Shown: piece by piece, positions 47,213 to 52,695 of the stretch | Numbering within the stretch: the first letter of the stretch is position 1 | Layout of the letters: each line of letters begins with the position of its first letter | Assembly: GCA_025782395.1 (NCBI GenBank) | Contig: JALGZD010000110.1 | Coordinates: forward strand, 1 to 52,695 | Reading direction: 5' to 3' | DNA: 52,695 nucleotides | Source of the DNA: a bacterium | Lineage (GTDB): Bacteria > Joyebacterota > Joyebacteria > Joyebacterales > Joyebacteraceae | Notes under the pieces: model-generated | What the model was told of the DNA's origin: nothing | Databases searched by the model: none | The model's input: only the letters and a program-made list of their open reading frames with translations | Program-made: the position numbers and the translations under genes

Positions 47213-48497
47213 CGGCTGACTCCAGGGGCGACCTCTCGCTGCTGCCACTGCCGCCCGCGGAGGCCCCCGCCGTCGCAGGCTCGCCCGCGGGGTGCACGTT
47301 CATCGGGGCCTCTTCGACACGCACTGCCTTGAGTGATGCGATGGCGATCTCAACCTGGTCGTCGGACGGCTGCTTGGTCGTGATGTTCTGAAGCGCGAGA
47401 CCCGGGCCGGACAGCATCTTCGCCCAGCGCCGCGAGCCGTGCTTCGCCGAAAGCTTCATGAACTCGTAGGAGATACCGGCGATGACCGGTATCAGCGCGA
47501 TGCGGAAGAGCCGGTGCAGTATGTTCGACGGCCTGCCGAAGATCATGAACACGAGGATGGACACGACCATGACGATGAGCAGGAAGCTCGTCCCGCACCT
47601 CGGGTGCTTGGTCGCGTACTTCCGCGCGTTCTCAGGCGTCAGCTCCTCGCCCGCCTCCTGCATGAAGATGGTCTTGTGCTCCGCGCCGTGATACTCGAAG
47701 ACGCGCCGCATCTCGCCCCAGAGCGAGATGCCCCAGATGTAGGCAAGGAAGAAGACGACGCGGATGACGCCGTCGATCAGGTTGAAGAGGATGCCGCCAT
47801 CGGTGCCCGTCTTGTTCATGATGAAATCGGTGAGCATCAACGGAATCCAGAAGAAGAACACGATGCCCAGAGCGAACGCGAAGACCATCGTGCCCGTCAG
47901 CGCGGCCTTGGTCTTCCAGTCGGACGCGCTCTCGGGCGGTGGGACGGCCCGAACCTCTGAAGATGAGGGTGGATCGGAAGGCTTGGCGGGCTCTGCCGGC
48001 GGGACAGGACGAGGCTCGGGCGACGCTGAATGCTCATGCTCGACAACGTCGTCAGATGCGCTAGCCTCCTGCACCTTCGCCTCGGCTGCGTCTGCCGCCA
48101 AGGCCTCCTCCGAACTCGCCACCTCCTCTATCGCCACGCCCGCCGAGTAGTTGAGCGCCTTGATCCCCAGGGTCAGCGACTCGATGAGCGTCACGCCGCC
48201 GCGGATGATCGGCAGCCTCAGCAGCCGGTGCTTCCGCGTCGCCGGGATGAACTCCTCCGCATGGATCGCTATCTCGCCGCTCGGCATCCGCACCGCGGTC
48301 GCCACCTTGTCCGGCCCGCGCATCATCACGCCCTCGATGACCGCCTGGCCGCCGTAGTGAATCTTGCCACCGTCGGTCGGCTGCTCGCCGAACCCGGAGA
48401 TGGGGCTGCAGTACTCGCGCTCGGCCTTCTGCTCGGGTGTCTCGTGGTCGCGCGCGGCGTCTGCCTGCTGGGACTCTGTCGTCTTCTCCTCTGACAT
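47205..48497 (-). CDS. DUF1385 membrane protein
   Basis: The 430-aa product has the DUF1385 core: [20 protein letters not shown] near the start, several spans ([19 protein letters not shown] and [11 protein letters not shown] among them) and [13 protein letters not shown] followed by [14 protein letters not shown]1385 often sits beside prfA/prmC, as here. An Ala/Pro/Glu-rich insertion lies at about residues 120-180 in the family core. ATG 48497 has GGAG five bases upstream. Biochemical role unknown. Confidence 0.93.
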   Translation of the reverse strand: MSEEKTTESQQADAARDHETPEQKAEREYCSPISGFGEQPTDGGKIHYGGQAVIEGVMMRGPDKVATAVRMPSGEIAIHAEEFIPATRKHRLLRLPIIRGGVTLIESLTLGIKALNYSAGVAIEEVASSEEALAADAAEAKVQEASASDDVVEHEHSASPEPRPVPPAEPAKPSDPPSSSEVRAVPPPESASDWKTKAALTGTMVFAFALGIVFFFWIPLMLTDFIMNKTGTDGGILFNLIDGVIRVVFFLAYIWGISLWGEMRRVFEYHGAEHKTIFMQEAGEELTPENARKYATKHPRCGTSFLLIVMVVSILVFMIFGRPSNILHRLFRIALIPVIAGISYEFMKLSAKHGSRRWAKMLSGPGLALQNITTKQPSDDQVEIAIASLKAVRVEEAPMNVHPAGEPATAGASAGGSGSSERSPLESADV

Positions 48498-48528
48498 CAT
48501 TGCTCCTACAACGTCTACCATCACTGTT

Positions 48529-49182
48529 CTAGAAGAAGGGATTCCGTGTCCTGAACGTATCCACAAGCCGCTGGCAGTAACCCTCGGCTTGGAGCTCCTC
48601 TGGAACACCCTGAGGTGCCAGGTCCACAGAATCGGGATCGCCGGGCTGAATCAACAGAATGCCCGCCGTTTCGTACAGCTCGGGTGCATCCTCGGGCCGC
48701 TCGCGCCCGGTGATGTTGGTGAAGAGCGCGGTCGCCTTGGCCAGGACCGACCCGAACTTCCTCTCGTCTCTGAGCGCCTCGTCGCGTCCCATGAAGAACA
48801 AGTGCCCACAGACAGCATAGGGGAAACGCTTGTGCAGTTCGAGGGCCTCCATGACCATGTCCCTGTACCTGTTGAGGAGGTTCTTCCTAGCGTCGAACAG
48901 GATACCCTTCACACCTGAGGTCAAGAGGAGGCCGTGCTTCTCATCAGAGAGGAACACGTCGACTCCCTTGGGCCCGTATCCTCCCATGAACTGCTTGTCC
49001 CGCCCCCTAGCATGGAATTCGACTCCGGATAGCCCCAGAATGCGAAGCTCCTCCATGAGGACATCCGATACACGGTGGCTCAAGGCCTCCGTGTAATTCT
49101 TCTTCTTGGCTCCCTGCGCATCGGTATCAGGCGCCGGGAGTTCAAGAACAGCCTGCGAGATCTTCTGAGCCAGTTCGCTCAT
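48529..49182 (-). CDS. Probable restriction endonuclease of an R-M pair
   Basis: The 217-aa product lies directly after a DNA methyltransferase gene and overlaps it by 41 bases. The centre reads GGYGPKGVDVFLSDEKHGLLLTSGVKGI: Asp75 and Lys92 fit a PD-(D/E)XK core with the acidic residue before Lys replaced by Ser/Thr. Position, size and core suggest the restriction partner. The variant catalytic residue means activity should not be assumed. It ends 31 bases before the DUF1385 start. Confidence 0.72.
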   Translation of the reverse strand: MSELAQKISQAVLELPAPDTDAQGAKKKNYTEALSHRVSDVLMEELRILGLSGVEFHARGRDKQFMGGYGPKGVDVFLSDEKHGLLLTSGVKGILFDARKNLLNRYRDMVMEALELHKRFPYAVCGHLFFMGRDEALRDERKFGSVLAKATALFTNITGRERPEDAPELYETAGILLIQPGDPDSVDLAPQGVPEELQAEGYCQRLVDTFRTRNPFF

Positions 49183-50803
49183 GGTTCGCTCTCCTCGCTC
49201 TTGTCATACGTCGGCTGACAAGATAGTCCCGTGCCCCCTGGAGGGCCAGTAGCGTCTTAGTCTCGCAGATGCCAGTCTCCTCCAGGAGCAGCGCGTCAGC
49301 GGACTCAACTGCCGCCTGATATCGCCCAGATCGGACAAGCGAGTCTGCCTGCGCAAATGCTCTTGCCACGGACGCCTCGGGCACGTCTGGGAGTGGGACT
49401 GTCACGCGCCGCAACTCTGAAGGCTCCAACTTGAGCACGCCTCCGCCGTAGCTGCGCCCTACCAATTCCATACTCAGAAGAGCTGGGGTGGTCAACAGGG
49501 CAAGCACTGCCAGGCGCGGGTCGATGCCGTCCACGAATCGGATCCCGTGCAGGGTATTGGTGTACACAGCCCCGCACTCGTTCAGACTCGCATGTGGCGT
49601 AGAAGCGATCATATACGGGAAGAACGCGTGGGGAACGTGCAGTCCTGGGACCTTCCACCACGGCGACCGTGTCCGACACTTGAATCGGGCATCGATGCCC
49701 GAGCTCTCCCCCTCAGATGTGAAGCGCGTGAGAGCATCCGCGTCGTTCTCTTGCGGAACGACGAGGTGATGGGCCTCCCCCTTACTCTCCAGGAGTCCCA
49801 CGTCGGTCTCGGTGAATGAGAGACCTATCAGCGATCGGCTACCCTTCGCGGATACGCGTAGCCACTCCGCGGGAATCCCAACGGCAAGCGCCTCCTCCGT
49901 GGTACGATGGAAGAACGCGTTAGCTCCTGAGACGTAGCCGTTTGTGACCGTCGCGATGCGTTCCAGCGGAGTCACTGGGCCGCGTCCGATGAACTCGTCC
50001 CATTCAGCTCGAACCGAGTCAGTCAGAAGAGTGTATCCGAACGAGAAAGGACCTTCTGCAGGCACTTGCGCCGTGGTGACAAGTTGCTCCATGCGTTGAT
50101 CGGTGAGTCCGTCGAGCTCAGACGAGTTCGTCAGGTGCACGATCTCGATCTCGCTGGTGTGCCTGCCGCAGCGCTCCGCAAGGAGAAGGAACGTCTCTTC
50201 CTGCGCCTCATCAAAGATGTTCCGGTCAAACGCGATCAGGCGCACGCGCTCGAAGTGAGCAAGCAAACCCCGGAGAACGGGCAGCCCGTACGTCGTCTGC
50301 ACGATCTCTGCGGGCACGACCATTGCCATGGCTCCCTCAGGTCGCAGGAAGCGTAGCGAGTGAATGAGGAAGGGAGCCCAGGAAGCCGCCAGGCCATTGA
50401 GGTGAACACCAAGCCTTCGTGCCGATGCCTGGGCCAGCTCGCGGGATTCCCCGTTGAACCGCTGGTAGCGTATGAACGGTGGGTTTCCAACAACCAGATC
50501 AACGCTCCCGAGTGAGGTCGGCTCCTGTCTGAAAAAATCTGACTCCACAACCTCTGCCTCACACTCCTCGGAGGCCAGATTCTCCCGCGTGGCCTTCACG
50601 GCCGACGAGTCCGCATCGCAACCAACAACGCGAGTTGCACCCAGCCGTGCCGCTTGGACGAGGAACCGTCCGTCCCCACAAGATGGATCCATGACGGAGC
50701 CTGTCGACTTGCTGAGACCCCACTGTACCAGGAACGCCGCTACGGCGTCCTCCGTGTAGAAGGCTCCGAGCCGCTTCTTGTCTTCCATGCTGAGACTGCC
50801 CAT
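49142..50803 (-). CDS. N6-adenine DNA methyltransferase (type II-like)
   Basis: The 553-aa product has motif I DPSCGDGRF (39-47), a SAM-binding acid in VVGCDADS and the catalytic NPPF (107-110), all in gamma-type order. The C-terminal half (from about 280) should be the target-recognition domain. It likely protects the host from the partner nuclease. GGAG six bases before ATG 50803 supports the start. It lies 119 bases after the HIT gene, within a housekeeping run, so it is probably acquired. Confidence 0.88.
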   Translation of the reverse strand: MGSLSMEDKKRLGAFYTEDAVAAFLVQWGLSKSTGSVMDPSCGDGRFLVQAARLGATRVVGCDADSSAVKATRENLASEECEAEVVESDFFRQEPTSLGSVDLVVGNPPFIRYQRFNGESRELAQASARRLGVHLNGLAASWAPFLIHSLRFLRPEGAMAMVVPAEIVQTTYGLPVLRGLLAHFERVRLIAFDRNIFDEAQEETFLLLAERCGRHTSEIEIVHLTNSSELDGLTDQRMEQLVTTAQVPAEGPFSFGYTLLTDSVRAEWDEFIGRGPVTPLERIATVTNGYVSGANAFFHRTTEEALAVGIPAEWLRVSAKGSRSLIGLSFTETDVGLLESKGEAHHLVVPQENDADALTRFTSEGESSGIDARFKCRTRSPWWKVPGLHVPHAFFPYMIASTPHASLNECGAVYTNTLHGIRFVDGIDPRLAVLALLTTPALLSMELVGRSYGGGVLKLEPSELRRVTVPLPDVPEASVARAFAQADSLVRSGRYQAAVESADALLLEETGICETKTLLALQGARDYLVSRRMTRARRANHERTGSEDLAGCS

Positions 50804-50922
50804 CTTCGTCTCCAGAGGGGAGCGTCAGTCATTGAACAGAGAAGGGGATTCCGCTCTAGCACCGCTGTCAGGCAGATGACAGTCCGTCAGCTATCCGTGG
50901 CCTCGCCATCCGCTGCCACGAC

Positions 50923-51339
50923 TCATTCCAGCGCCGCGGCCAGCCTGGCCGCCAGCGCCGCCTGTTTCACGTCATCGGCGGGCGTCCTGCCGTGCAGGCC
51001 CCGCTTCTGCCCCTCGGTCCGGGGGATGAGGTGCATGTGGTAGTGATAGACCGTCTGCCCCGCGGCAGTTCCGTTCAGCTGATAGACGCCGATGCCGTCC
51101 GGCGCCAGTTCCTTCTTGAGAGCGCCGGCGACACGCTTCGACATCGCGGTCACCGCCGCCAGCGTCTCCGCCGGGATCTCGTGGATGTTCTCGTGATGCT
51201 GCTTCGTGATGACGAGCACGTGGCCCTCGGCCGCCGGGAACGCGTCCATCAGCGTCACCGTCAGCTCGTCCTCGTGTATCTTGTGCGACGGGGCCTCGCC
51301 CCTCACTATCTTGCAGAAGATGCAGTCGTCGTGACTCAA
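50923..51339 (-). CDS. HIT family nucleotide-binding protein
   Basis: HINT-type HIT proteins hydrolyse adenosine phosphoramidates or acyl-AMP. The 138-aa product starts DDCIFCKIVRGEAPSHKI, a HIT N-terminus with CxxC, and carries the histidine triad in TVYHYHMHLIPR. Family length is normal. It begins 3 bases after the thyX-like stop and is probably cotranscribed with it. Confidence 0.95.
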   Translation of the reverse strand: MSHDDCIFCKIVRGEAPSHKIHEDELTVTLMDAFPAAEGHVLVITKQHHENIHEIPAETLAAVTAMSKRVAGALKKELAPDGIGVYQLNGTAAGQTVYHYHMHLIPRTEGQKRGLHGRTPADDVKQAALAARLAAALE

Positions 51340-51342
51340 CGT

Positions 51343-52695
51343 CTACTCCCCTCCCACCGCACTGGGTTCGGCGGTCTTGTCGCCCGCCGCGGCCTCGGCA
51401 ACGTCGCCGGCCGCCTCCACCTCCGGCCCCGACCCCACATAGTCACACGGGATCAGTTCACCAAGCTCCGGATGCACGCGCGTTATCTCGTCTTTCACGG
51501 CCCACGCCACGCGCCGGTACGATTCATGCCCCTGCACCCGCGAGCGCAGCCCCACGAACTGATAGGCCTCCCGGAAGTTCATCTTCATGAGGAAGCGCTT
51601 CCTGAACGCGAGCGGTATCACATACTGCGCGTTGACCGGGTCCTCCTGCGCGAGCTCACGCCACGCTGGCACCACACCCTCCAGCACGTCGGCCATCTTC
51701 TCGGCCACGCCCGCCTCGCGCGCGTCCGTCGGAATCCCGAACCCCAGGTCGCACGTCAGGAGCTGCTGCGTCTGCGTCGTCATTCTGTGGCGCTGGATAT
51801 CGCGGTAGGCGCCGAAGTCGCAGGTGATCTCAAATGTGTAGGCTGTGCTCTCGAACTCCCGAACCGGTGCCTCATGGCCTCCGATACCCTGGAGTGCCCG
51901 GCACGCTCGCCCCTCGGATCGTACTCGACCAGCTTCACATCAGGCTCAGGCTTGGCACCATCGAGCGCCGCCCCGAGCGATTGCCGCACGATCGGCGATT
52001 CCACCGCGCCGACGAAGAGCGGCATGTCGTCCGACTCGTCCGCGTCCTCCGCACAGATGAACTCGTCCACCCACGCCTCGGCCATCCTCTCTTCCCAACC
52101 CTGAAGGTAGGGCGAGGCGTCCGTGTACTTGAGGAGCGTCGGGACCTTCGCGCGCCCGACCTCGGTCAGCGCACCGGCAAGCTCCCGCATCTCGGAGAGC
52201 GGGCTCGACGCCATCTTGACGAGCGCGTGTCTCAGCGTCCGCGCGTTGACCGTCCATCCCAGGTTGGTCTTCGCGGCCGCCGGCAGCAGGCCCCGCACGG
52301 TGTCGCACGACTTCCCCGCCGGGTTCAGGCCCTGCTCCTTGCACTCCGCGTTGCCGTACTTCTCCTCGCAGTGCCGCTCGGCCGCGGGCATAAGCTCAGC
52401 GTAGGCCTCATACAGCCTTGCTACTGCCTTCCGGTAGACCTTCCCGAGGTGCCCACCCTCAAACACCGCGGGCGTGTAGTAGTTGTCGCTACTCATCACC
52501 TGGTAGCGCGTCGACTTCTCCGTAAACGAACTAAGCCTGTTCTCCTCCAGCATCTTCGCGCCCAGAATGGAGACGTTCTCGACCGCGATGGACAGCACGG
52601 CATGCTCGGCCACGGACGAATGCCCGTAGCCGATCACCCACTTCTCATGGAAACGGGAGGAATCCGTCTCGGAGAGCTCGCGAGCGATGTCGTCG
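51343..52695 (-). pseudogene. ThyX-like (FAD-dependent thymidylate synthase) gene, frameshifted and partial
   Basis: The gene enters from the right edge. The first frame runs to about 51.9 kb with ThyX-like motifs: YGHSSVAEHAVLSI and FTEKSTRYQVMSSDNYY. After LVEYDPRGER the frame is lost; it reaches a stop at 51780. A second frame continues the family: GGHEAPVREFESTAYTFEI, then RDIQRHRMTTQTQQLLTCD, ending at 51343. The shift is near 51905-51915. Family members usually have about 45 residues between YDP-GE and this second part, which are absent, so a deletion seems to have removed them out of frame. Either it is a pseudogene or the assembly has an error. Confidence 0.8.

Noticed and set aside
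46001-47332. Long plus-strand frame opposite prfA
   Set aside because: Antisense to prfA with GGQ; composition is that of a shadow frame.

Overview
The window is GC-rich and nearly every gene lies on the minus strand. The one clear plus-strand gene is a caspase-like protease gene broken by an insertion sequence. Many products carry signal peptides or lipoboxes. Together with a LolA-like protein, an OMP-like barrel and a MltC-like transglycosylase, they point to a diderm (Gram-negative) bacterium. The lack of recognisable names for most accessory genes suggests a poorly sampled lineage, perhaps an FCB-group or Eisenbacteria-like candidate phylum; that placement is a guess.

Region A (1-19.3 kb) is the most interesting. 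Read from right to left, a minus-strand array encodes a small unknown protein, a subtilase with a membrane span and TPR tail, an M48-like protein whose first zinc His is Arg, a MltC-like lytic transglycosylase, an LPP20-like lipoprotein, a coiled-coil envelope protein, a 970-aa envelope protein ending in a degenerate vWA-like domain, a 798-aa vWA protein with two GW/SH3-like segments, and an ABC ATPase-permease that runs off the left edge. Most junctions are overlaps or short gaps, so I read it as one operon. Divergent from it is a caspase/gingipain-fold protease split by a 1309-bp IS3-family element with a 3-bp GAC target duplication. Removing the element and one GAC restores the reading frame. 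I propose that these ten genes form one uncharacterised protease-linked cell-envelope system.

Region B (19.3-38.5 kb) holds envelope and secreted proteins, mostly of unknown function. They include a CsgG-like/OMP protein, a beta-propeller, a GNAT, a zinc-site/HEAT-like protein, and a cluster of wall-type enzymes: L,D-transpeptidase, two phosphodiester glycosidases, two cysteine-peptidase lipoproteins and a transglutaminase-like protein. Further on are a zinc-ribbon membrane protein, a HAD-like protein, a LolA-like protein, a radical SAM enzyme and several unknown proteins.

Region C (38.6-52.7 kb) is the housekeeping backbone: ispG-selB, murA, prmC, prfA, a DUF1385 protein, a HIT protein and a broken thyX-like gene. 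Two probable defence cargoes sit in it: a P-loop ATPase-PD-(D/E)XK protein between selB and murA, and a restriction-modification pair between the DUF1385 and HIT genes. A fragment resembling the 3' end of a tRNA lies just past ispG, at the boundary between regions B and C. I saw no complete tRNA, rRNA or CRISPR array.
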